Positions 1 through 5,938 of a stretch of DNA of 6,568 nt are shown piece by piece. Position numbers and translations under genes: made by a program. Where the stretch lies: NCBI GenBank assembly GCA_028869725.1, contig JAGWRJ010000399.1, forward strand, positions 1 to 6,568. The letters are read 5' to 3'. The DNA is from Alphaproteobacteria bacterium (GTDB lineage: Bacteria > Pseudomonadota > Alphaproteobacteria > Micropepsales > Micropepsaceae). The notes beneath the pieces are model-generated. The model saw nothing but the letters and a program-made list of their open reading frames with translations. It made no database searches and was not told the origin of the DNA. Numbering within the stretch: the first letter of the stretch is position 1; each line of letters opens with the position of its first letter.

Positions 1-95
1 GCGACGAGGCCAGGACCCCGACCAGATGCTGGGGTAGAAAGATAACCCTGAAAGCGTCCGTCTTTGCCTTCAAGCGTGATGTCCGTTCCGCGCAT
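1..95 (-). CDS. Dienelactone hydrolase family protein, N-terminal fragment (runs off left edge)
   Basis: The first 31 codons are visible, starting at ATG (95-93, minus strand). They are preceded by a good Shine-Dalgarno GGAG (106-103) with a 7-nt spacer. The visible protein reads MRGTDITLEGKDG followed by RFQGYLSTPASGRGPGLVA. A short strand, a GYL-TP turn and a P-A-S-G-x-G-P-G-(L/V)-V segment are typical of the N-terminus of dienelactone hydrolase (carboxymethylenebutenolidase-like) alpha/beta hydrolases, just before the oxyanion-hole region. The catalytic Cys/Asp/His residues would lie outside the window, so activity cannot be judged. The gene lies 87 nt downstream of the DUF255 gene on the same strand and could be co-transcribed with it. 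The family call rests on a short N-terminal pattern only. Confidence 0.62.
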   Translation of the reverse strand, partial: MRGTDITLEGKDGRFQGYLSTPASGRGPGLV

Positions 96-171
96 GCCGT
101 CTCTCCCCGGGATCTGAAGCGCGCAGGCTAACCCGAGCCGGCGCGTCGGCAAAGCCTTGAATTGACGGTAC

Positions 172-196
172 CCGAACCTGAATCAGTTCGGTTTTT
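172..196 (+). terminator. Weak terminator-like hairpin plus T5, reading rightward
   Basis: On the plus strand CCGAA (172-176) pairs with TTCGG (187-191), and CTGA (178-181) pairs with TCAG (183-186) around a bulged C and a minimal loop. TTTTT follows at 192-196. The element overlaps the stop codon of the minus-strand DUF255 gene (185-183). Its T-run is on the rightward strand, where no gene ends, so it is not an obvious terminator for either neighbouring gene. It might stop antisense transcription into the DUF255 gene, or it may be chance. Confidence 0.2.
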
Positions 197-2267
197 GGCC
201 CGCTGCTGCCGCCTGCGCACGTGCGCGCATCGCCATCGCAAGTTGGGCTGGCAGGAGCAGTTGTTGCGCAAGTTGTGCCGGATCGGTGACGGGCGCTGAA
301 CACGTGGTGTTCTGGCAGACATAGGCAGTGGGCTCGCCGTCCAGCATGGTTTTCCCATAAGCCACATGACCTTGCGGCAGCTTCTGTGCCGGAGGGACTA
401 CCAGCAGAACATGCGGTGGCAAGCTGCGGGAGCGTACCACTTCCACAAGAGCACGGGTTTTCGCGTTGGCGCTGGGGCCGACAATGACGATCTGCAGCGA
501 CAGAAGGGCAGCTTCAAACCCGCTGAGATAGGTCGGCATCGACAGGGAGGCGCGCCCGAGTTCTCCGGCAAAGGCCGTCAAGATCGCATTGAGGCGATCA
601 CGATAGGCGGTATCGGCGGTGATCAGAAAAAGCCGTGTGAGCTCGCCGATCATGACGCCATTGGCGCTTGGCGTGACCTGGTCGAAGATCATCCGTGGAC
701 GGATAAAGAGGGGCGCGTCGTCGCTTGCCGTGGTGCAGTAGCCGCCATGCACCGGGTCCCAGAACCTTGCATCGAGGACCCGGGTCCAGGCTTTGGCGCG
801 TTCGAGATAGCGGGCGTCCTGGGTAGCATCGAAGAGTTGGAGCGCGGCGCGTATCATATGTGCGTAATCGTCAGCGAAACCTTCCTTGCTGCGACTGTTG
901 CCACTCAGGCTGTGCGAAAGATGATCGCCGTCGGAGAGGGCGCTGCTGATGAAATCAAAGGTGCTTTGGGCGGTCGCCAGCCATTCGGACTGTTTGAACA
1001 CGGCACCGGCGCGAGCAAGGGCAGCGATGGCCATGCCGTTCCAGTCAGTCAGGATCTGATCGTCACGCTGTGGCGGCTTGCGTTTGGAGCGGGCCTCCAG
1101 CAGGAGGGCACGCTGGCGGGCAAAGAGGGTTTCGTCGGCGTCGCCCAAAGGATAGCCGGGAACGCGGCCGAGGCGATGCAGGACGTTCTTGCCATTGAAG
1201 TTGCCGTCGTGGGTGACGTTATAGACTTCCTTGAAGCGCTGGGAGAACGTGCCTTTAAGGGCCGCATCTATTTCTGCTTCGCTCCAGACATAATATTTGC
1301 CTTCTTCACCCTCGCTGTCAGCATCGAAGCACGCTGCAAAGGCATCACCCACGCGCATGTCGCGGAGCAGAAAGCGAACGGTTTCGTGGATGCGATCGAT
1401 AAAAAGCGGCCACTGATTGAACTGCGCGACACGAACAAGCTGGTCGATCATCAGGGCCTGATCGTAGAGCATTTTCTCGAAATGCGGCACGGTCCAGCGT
1501 TCGTCGGCTGAATAGCGTGCGAAACCACCACCGACATGGTCCCATACGCCACCCATGCAGATGTTGTGTAAGGAGGTGAGGACGACCTGGCTGAACTGGT
1601 CAAGACCGGTGCGCAGATAGGAATTCCACATCACGTCGAGCAGGTGAGGTGCAGGGAATTTCTGGGCGCCGGTGATGCCGCCGTAGAAAATGTCGAAGGC
1701 CTGGCCGATCTTGACGGCAGCGGCGTCGAGAATGCCGTTATTGAGAGGCCCGCGGCGCTCACTGGCCCACAGGACGGAGAGTCCTTCCCGTACGCGGGCG
1801 GCATTGCCGAGCAGATCCTGCTGTTGTTCACGCCAGCTGCGCGCGACGTCGCTCAGCACCCGCGTGAACGAAGGCGTGCCGTAGCGCTCCTCCTTCGGCA
1901 GGTAGCTGGCGGCAAAAAAGGGCTCGGCCGTCGCAGTCAGAAACATCGTCAGAGGCCAGCCGCCGCTGTGGCCCAGCATGTTGGCCGAAGCCTGATAGAG
2001 CTGGTCCACATCAGGACGCTGTTCGCGATCGACCTTAATGGGGATGAACTCGGTATTGATGAGCTCTGCGGTCTGGGGATCCTCGAAGCTCTCCTCGTTC
2101 ATGACATGGCACCAGTGACAGGCGGTATAGCCGATTGACAACAGGATCGGCTTGCCCTGTGTGCGGGCCTCTTCGAGCGCGGCCTCGCCCCAAAGACGCC
2201 AGTTTACGGGGTTGTCCTTATGGGCAAGAAGGTAGGGGCTGGTCGCTTGGGCGAGCTGGTTGCTCAT
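183..2267 (-). CDS. DUF255 / YyaL / SPATA20-like thioredoxin domain-containing protein
   Basis: A complete 694-residue protein, close to the usual length of this family (B. subtilis YyaL, animal SPATA20). The N-terminal region (about 1-165) is a thioredoxin-like DUF255 domain. It opens with the hallmark SPYLLAHKDNPVNW (10-23) and carries a redox-type CHWC motif at 50-53, then the conserved KVDREQRPD (78-86) and GGWPLTMFL (102-110). Residues from about 180 to 590 resemble an (alpha/alpha)6 barrel of the N-acylglucosamine 2-epimerase/glycosidase type. They include the family block GGVWDHVGGGFARYS (239-253), the PHFEKMLYDQA block (261-271), FDADSEGEEG (314-323) and TDWNGMAI (407-414). A second Cys pair (C651, C656) lies in the conserved VCQNTTCSAPVTD stretch. 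The C-terminal tail from about 673 is Ala/Gln-rich. No signal peptide or membrane segment is seen, so it is probably cytoplasmic. The ATG at 2267 is preceded by AGGA (2278-2275) with a 7-nt spacer. The family is widespread, but its biochemical role is not settled; a redox function is inferred from CxxC only. Confidence 0.95.
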   Translation of the reverse strand: MSNQLAQATSPYLLAHKDNPVNWRLWGEAALEEARTQGKPILLSIGYTACHWCHVMNEESFEDPQTAELINTEFIPIKVDREQRPDVDQLYQASANMLGHSGGWPLTMFLTATAEPFFAASYLPKEERYGTPSFTRVLSDVARSWREQQQDLLGNAARVREGLSVLWASERRGPLNNGILDAAAVKIGQAFDIFYGGITGAQKFPAPHLLDVMWNSYLRTGLDQFSQVVLTSLHNICMGGVWDHVGGGFARYSADERWTVPHFEKMLYDQALMIDQLVRVAQFNQWPLFIDRIHETVRFLLRDMRVGDAFAACFDADSEGEEGKYYVWSEAEIDAALKGTFSQRFKEVYNVTHDGNFNGKNVLHRLGRVPGYPLGDADETLFARQRALLLEARSKRKPPQRDDQILTDWNGMAIAALARAGAVFKQSEWLATAQSTFDFISSALSDGDHLSHSLSGNSRSKEGFADDYAHMIRAALQLFDATQDARYLERAKAWTRVLDARFWDPVHGGYCTTASDDAPLFIRPRMIFDQVTPSANGVMIGELTRLFLITADTAYRDRLNAILTAFAGELGRASLSMPTYLSGFEAALLSLQIVIVGPSANAKTRALVEVVRSRSLPPHVLLVVPPAQKLPQGHVAYGKTMLDGEPTAYVCQNTTCSAPVTDPAQLAQQLLLPAQLAMAMRARAQAAAAGQKPN

Positions 2268-2356
2268 GAATGAATCCTGCGCTGACGAAACGAGATGCGT
2301 GCTTTCCTAGCGTGGTATTGTCGGGCGGGACAAGCGCCCGATGAGGAAGGTGAGCG
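2268..2356. promoter_or_regulatory. Divergent intergenic region between the DUF255 gene and the mnm cluster
   Basis: This 89-bp spacer separates two divergently transcribed units, so it should contain a promoter for each, or their leaders. I see no convincing -35/-10 pair on either strand. The rightward side has a TATTGT hexamer (2316-2321) with no good -35 match. The leftward side has a TTGTCC...TAGGAA combination with an 18-nt spacer and weak agreement to consensus. A perfect 6-bp GC hairpin, CGGGCG (2322-2327) with CGCCCG (2335-2340), lies just before the AAGG ribosome-binding sequence (2347-2350) of the next gene. The promoter role is inferred from gene orientation, not from motifs. Confidence 0.45.
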
Positions 2357-2626
2357 GTGAAGGTGAACATCGAGATTGATATGACCCCGGAGGAGGCGCG
2401 GCGCGTTATGGGCCTGCCCGATTTGGCGCCGTTGCAGGCCTCGGTGCTTGCGGAGGTGGAAAAGCGCATGCATGCGGCACTCGACGCGGCCGACCCGGAA
2501 GCCATGATGAAGGCATGGATGACGCCTGGTATTCAGGGTTGGGAGGCGTTTAACCGGCTGTTTCGGGAGGCCGCGCGCCGCAGCGCCGATCCGGCGCCTG
2601 GAACTGACACGGCGCGAGCACGATAG
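2357..2626 (+). CDS. DUF6489-like small protein of unknown function
   Basis: An 89-residue protein starting MKVNIEIDMTPEEARR and continuing VMGLPDLAPLQ. I recognise this as the N-terminal signature of a small alphaproteobacterial family (DUF6489). That is recall from the pattern, not a search. The start is GTG at 2357, chosen because AAGG (2347-2350) lies 6 nt upstream and the family begins MKVNI. A second in-frame GTG is codon 3. The first 40 or so residues look like a strand (KVNIEID) followed by amphipathic helices, and the MMKAWMTPG stretch (about 50-58) leads into a helix. The last 15 or so residues are Pro/Ala/Arg-rich and probably disordered. There are no Cys residues, no catalytic motif, no signal peptide and no membrane segment. 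The stop lies only 4 nt before the mnmE ATG, so translation is probably coupled. No function is known to me; co-expression with the tRNA-modification genes is the only hint. Confidence 0.87.
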   Translation: MKVNIEIDMTPEEARRVMGLPDLAPLQASVLAEVEKRMHAALDAADPEAMMKAWMTPGIQGWEAFNRLFREAARRSADPAPGTDTARAR

Positions 2627-2630
2627 GCGG

Positions 2631-3950
2631 ATGGCGGCTACGATTTTTGCCCTTTCCAGCGCGCCGGGGCGTGCAGGCATCGCCGTCATACGTGTCTCTG
2701 GAGACGCGGCCCGCGAGGCGTTCGAAACATTGACGGGGCGGGCGTTGCCTGAGCCGCGGCAGGTGGTGCTGGTACATCTGCGGGACCAGGCTGGTCATTC
2801 TATTGATCGGGCGCTCGGCCTGTGGTTTCGCGCGCCGTCGAGCTTTACGGGTGAAGATGTCTGCGAGTTTCACACGCATGGCGGGCACGCTGTGACGGAG
2901 GCCGTTCTGGGCGCACTTGGCCGGATCAGTGGGTTACGCCTGGCAGATCCGGGCGAATTTACCCGCCGCGCGGTGGAACATGGAAAGCTCGATCTGACGG
3001 CGGCCGAAGCTGTTGCGGATCTTATCGAGGCGGAGACGGAGCAGCAGCGGCTCCTGGCGCTGCGTCAGCAGGAAGGCGCGCTCGCTGAACTCTATGGCCG
3101 CTGGCGGGAGCAACTGACCCGCGTGCTGGCCTGGGTGGAGGCCGCCATTGACTTTGGCGAAGATGAGGTACCAGAAACTATATGGACGTCTGCACGCCAT
3201 GATACGGAAAGGTTGTCATACGAGATGCGGCAGCATCTGGATGACAGCCACCGTGGTGAGCTGATCCGAGACGGCCTGACGGTCGCCGTGGTGGGACCGC
3301 CAAATGCCGGAAAAAGCAGTCTCGTCAATGTGTTATCCAAACGTGAGGTGGCGATCGTCGCGCCAACCGCAGGGACTACTCGTGATCTGATTGAAGTTCG
3401 CCTCAATCTGTCTGGGTATGCGGTCACGCTTGTGGACACAGCCGGCCTGCGTGAGGCGGCCGAGGAGGTCGAGGCGGAAGGGATCCGCCGCTCTTTGATA
3501 CGGGCGCAAAATGCGGATCTGAGGATTCTGGTCCTAGATGCGGCAGACTCCGGCGCGGCGATGAAATTGCCTGATGAGGTGAGGAGGGGTGCGGACATAG
3601 TGGTGTGGAACAAGGCTGACCTGTGTTCCGCGCCTGGACCCGCAGCGTTGGGGATTTCGGCGCGGACTGGCGCCGGCATTTCCGATCTAGTGGAGATTTT
3701 GGCGCGCTGCGTGCGCGAACGCCTTCAACTTTCGCGTGAGGCACCCGTCCTCACCCGCGCCCGCCATCGTGCATCGGTGGAGGATGCGGTACGGGCGCTT
3801 GAGCGTGCTCTTGTCGCACCGGCCGGAGCCCCCGAATTGATGGCAGAGGACCTCAGGCTGGCGAGCCGGGCCCTCGGCCGCATCACCGGTGCAGTGGATG
3901 TCGAGCAGCTGCTGGATGTGATTTTTCGGGATTTCTGCATCGGCAAGTAG
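2631..3950 (+). CDS. mnmE: tRNA modification GTPase MnmE (TrmE)
   Basis: MnmE is the K+-stimulated GTPase that works with MnmG to modify the wobble uridine (U34, xm5U) of tRNAs reading NNA/NNG codons. The 439 residues are near the usual length (E. coli 454). The N-terminal folate-binding domain begins TIFALSSAPGRAGIAVIRVSG (4-24) and contains the conserved SFTGEDVCEFHTHGG. A helical domain surrounds an inserted G domain. That domain has a P-loop GPPNAGKS (222-229), G2 region TAGTTRD (246-252) with the K-loop/switch I threonines, G3 DTAGLRE (269-275), G4 NKAD (327-330) and G5 SA (343-344). The C-terminus is the diagnostic FCIGK with the conserved Cys at 436. All key residues are present, so it should be functional. 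The ATG follows the upstream gene's stop by 4 nt. The only Shine-Dalgarno-like bases (AGGCGG, 2625-2630) abut the start, which favours translational coupling to the DUF6489-like gene. Confidence 0.97.
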   Translation: MAATIFALSSAPGRAGIAVIRVSGDAAREAFETLTGRALPEPRQVVLVHLRDQAGHSIDRALGLWFRAPSSFTGEDVCEFHTHGGHAVTEAVLGALGRISGLRLADPGEFTRRAVEHGKLDLTAAEAVADLIEAETEQQRLLALRQQEGALAELYGRWREQLTRVLAWVEAAIDFGEDEVPETIWTSARHDTERLSYEMRQHLDDSHRGELIRDGLTVAVVGPPNAGKSSLVNVLSKREVAIVAPTAGTTRDLIEVRLNLSGYAVTLVDTAGLREAAEEVEAEGIRRSLIRAQNADLRILVLDAADSGAAMKLPDEVRRGADIVVWNKADLCSAPGPAALGISARTGAGISDLVEILARCVRERLQLSREAPVLTRARHRASVEDAVRALERALVAPAGAPELMAEDLRLASRALGRITGAVDVEQLLDVIFRDFCIGK

Positions 3951-3953
3951 CGA

Positions 3954-3969
3954 TGTTTCACGTGAAACA
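3954..3969. other. parS: parS site 1 (ParB-binding centromere palindrome)
   Basis: The perfect 16-bp palindrome TGTTTCACGTGAAACA matches the well-known bacterial chromosomal parS consensus exactly. It starts 3 nt after the mnmE stop codon, in the mnmE-mnmG spacer. ParB binds such sites as a dimer, loads onto DNA as a CTP-dependent clamp and spreads; ParA then segregates the complex. Its place just upstream of the expected parAB locus fits the usual origin-proximal arrangement. Confidence 0.95.
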
Positions 3970-3981
3970 GTGCCCGGATGG

Positions 3982-3997
3982 CGTTTCACGTGAAACA
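3982..3997. other. parS: parS site 2 (one outer mismatch)
   Basis: The sequence cGTTTCACGTGAAACA has a perfect 14-bp palindromic core (3983-3996) and differs from the 16-bp consensus only at the first outer base. Its centre is 28 bp from that of site 1. Arms of the two sites also pair with each other (see the inverted repeat at 3952-3999). It lies in the leader of mnmG. Confidence 0.93.
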
Positions 3998-4036
3998 TCT
4001 TGCCGGCGAGAGCACCGCCGCCTATGTGTGCCGGCC

Positions 4037-5938
4037 ATGAACAGCTTCGATGTCATCGTGATTGGCGGAGGCCATGCGGGCTGCGAGGCCGCGGCGGCGG
4101 CGGCGCGTGTTGGCGCCCGCACATTGCTGTTGACCCACTGCCTTGAGACGATCGGCGAGATGTCCTGCAATCCCGCGATCGGAGGCCTCGGCAAGGGACA
4201 TCTGGTGCGGGAGATCGATGCCCTGGACGGACTGATGGGGCGCGTCGCAGACGCTGCGGGAATCCAGTTTCGGATGCTCAACAGACGAAAGGGGCCGGCA
4301 GTTCGCGGCCCGCGCGCCCAGGCCGATCGCAGGCTTTATCGGGCTGCGATGCAGACAGCGCTGGCACATGTAGCAGGGCTTGAGATGCGCGCCGCGGCGG
4401 TTGAGGACCTCGTCGTGGAGGACGGACATGTCCGAGGTGTCGTGACTCAGGCGGGAGAGGCAATACGGGCCAATTCGGTGGTGCTGACGACCGGCACCTT
4501 TTTAAACGGGTTGATCCACATCGGCGAGAGCCGGTTCGCTGCCGGGCGGGCGAAGGGACCTCATGGCGCGATAGGCGCGGACGGTGTGGAAAGACCCTCC
4601 ATCGGTTTGGCACGCCGTCTCTACGGCCTCGGTCTAGCCATGGGGCGGTTAAAGACCGGAACACCGCCGAGGCTCGACCGCCGCAGTATTGACTGGGCGG
4701 CTCTTGAAGTTCAGCCGGGGGACGATCCGCCCGTGCCGTTCTCATTCCTGACAGCACAGATCACCACTCCTCAAGTGGTCTGTCATCTGACGCGTACGAC
4801 AGCACGGACGCACGCGCTCATCCGCGCCAATCTGAACCGTGCGCCGGTATATTCTGGGCAGATCGAGGGGAAGGGCCCGCGCTATTGTCCGTCGATCGAA
4901 GACAAGGTGGTGCGGTTTGGCGAGCGGGAGAGCCATCAGATCTTCCTGGAACCGGAGGGCCTCGACGACGACACCATCTATCCCAACGGGATTTCGACGT
5001 CGCTTCCGGAGGAAATCCAGCGCGACATCCTCAAAACCATTCCAGGGCTTGAAGGGGCGCGAATGCTGCGTCCGGGCTATGCGATTGAATACGACTACGT
5101 CGACCCCCGCGAGCTCACGCCGTGGCTGGAAGTCAAGCGGGTCAAAGGGCTGTTTCTGGCAGGCCAGATCAATGGCACAACCGGCTATGAGGAGGCGGCA
5201 GCCCAAGGGCTGATGGCCGGCATCAACGCCGCGCGTCTCGGCGCGAGGGGCGGGGCCTTCGTTCTTGATCGGGCTCAGGCCTATATTGCGGTGATGCTCG
5301 ATGATCTGGTGACCAAGGGGGTAAGTGAACCCTATCGTATGTTCACAAGTCGGGCCGAGTATCGGCTCAGTCTGCGTGCCGACAACGCCGATCAGCGATT
5401 GACACCCCTGGGCCTCCAGGAAGGAATTGTGGGTACCGTTCGTGGACAGCACTTCGCCGCGCGAGCCGCAAGGATGGCCCAGGCGCGCCAGCAGATGCAG
5501 CAGCTGAGCCTGACACCCACCGAAGCGCGCAGATATGGCATCGCCCTTCGTCTTGATGGCGTGCGTCGTACCGCGTTCCAGCTTCTTGCGATGCCCGAGA
5601 TCGGCTTTGCGCAGCTTTGCGCTGTCTGGCCCGATCTGGACGGCATCGGACCGGATATAGCGGAGCAGCTGCAGATCGACGCGGCCTATGCGGGTTACCT
5701 CGACCGCCAGGAAGCCGATATACTGGCGTTCCGGCGGGATGAGGGGCTGGCACTGCCGTCGGATATAGACTACCGCGCAGTCTTTGGCCTTTCGACCGAG
5801 GCAGTTCAGAAGCTCGAAACGATACGGCCCGCAACCTTGGGCCAGGCGGCACGAATCGATGGGGTGACGCCCGCGGCGATTACCCTGGTTCTCGCCCACA
5901 TCCGGCATCGGGCCGCCCCGGTCACGAGGGTAGGGTGA
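4037..5938 (+). CDS. mnmG: tRNA uridine-5-carboxymethylaminomethyl modification enzyme MnmG (GidA)
   Basis: MnmG is the FAD- and NADH-dependent partner of MnmE. Using methylene-tetrahydrofolate and glycine or ammonium, the complex adds the cmnm5/nm5 group to U34 of tRNA. The 633 residues match the family (E. coli 629). The N-terminal dinucleotide-binding motif DVIVIGGGHAGCEAA (5-19) is intact. So are SCNPAIGGLGKGHLVREIDALDG with C44 and GKGPRYCPSIEDK (278-290) with C284, which correspond to the two catalytic cysteines C47 and C277 of E. coli. The second family signature AGQINGTTGYEEAAAQG (375-391) and EPYRMFTSRAEYRL (431-444) are present. The C-terminal helical MnmE/tRNA-binding region is complete. 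The ATG at 4037 is chosen because the Rossmann strand begins immediately after it. The frame is open back to an ATG at 3953, but that adds 28 residues read through the two parS sites. No clear Shine-Dalgarno sequence precedes 4037; the nearest purine run is GAGAG near 4008-4012. Confidence 0.96.
   Translation: MNSFDVIVIGGGHAGCEAAAAAARVGARTLLLTHCLETIGEMSCNPAIGGLGKGHLVREIDALDGLMGRVADAAGIQFRMLNRRKGPAVRGPRAQADRRLYRAAMQTALAHVAGLEMRAAAVEDLVVEDGHVRGVVTQAGEAIRANSVVLTTGTFLNGLIHIGESRFAAGRAKGPHGAIGADGVERPSIGLARRLYGLGLAMGRLKTGTPPRLDRRSIDWAALEVQPGDDPPVPFSFLTAQITTPQVVCHLTRTTARTHALIRANLNRAPVYSGQIEGKGPRYCPSIEDKVVRFGERESHQIFLEPEGLDDDTIYPNGISTSLPEEIQRDILKTIPGLEGARMLRPGYAIEYDYVDPRELTPWLEVKRVKGLFLAGQINGTTGYEEAAAQGLMAGINAARLGARGGAFVLDRAQAYIAVMLDDLVTKGVSEPYRMFTSRAEYRLSLRADNADQRLTPLGLQEGIVGTVRGQHFAARAARMAQARQQMQQLSLTPTEARRYGIALRLDGVRRTAFQLLAMPEIGFAQLCAVWPDLDGIGPDIAEQLQIDAAYAGYLDRQEADILAFRRDEGLALPSDIDYRAVFGLSTEAVQKLETIRPATLGQAARIDGVTPAAITLVLAHIRHRAAPVTRVG

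Larger units (their letters stand above)
3952..3999. repeat. 17-bp perfect inverted repeat formed by the parS pair
   Basis: GATGTTTCACGTGAAAC (3952-3968) is the exact reverse complement of GTTTCACGTGAAACATC (3983-3999), with a 14-nt loop. Because parS is itself palindromic, two copies automatically pair, but the match extends 2 bp (G-C and A-T) beyond parS on the outer side. In the mRNA between mnmE and mnmG this could fold as one long hairpin or as two short ones. No T-run follows (TTGCC), so it is not an intrinsic terminator. Confidence 0.85.

Noticed and set aside
215..226. GCGCACGTGCGC palindrome with a CACGTG core, considered as a fourth parS
   Set aside because: The flanks are GCG/CGC instead of GTTT/AAAC. 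It lies in the Ala/Arg-rich tail of the DUF255 coding region, where such GC palindromes arise by chance.
298..312. GAACACgtgGTGTTC inverted repeat with a CACGTG core
   Set aside because: It does not fit the parS consensus. It is explained by the conserved codons for the C-Q-N-T-T-C segment of the DUF255 protein.
366..1511. Long plus-strand open frame (381 codons) antisense to the DUF255 gene
   Set aside because: The opposite strand carries an unmistakable full-length protein family with intact motifs. The antisense translation shows no recognisable domain and is typical of mirror frames in GC-rich genes.
1644..2138. Plus-strand open frame of 164 codons antisense to the DUF255 N-terminus
   Set aside because: It covers the conserved thioredoxin-like domain on the other strand, and its translation is low-information Ala/Arg/Gly-rich sequence.
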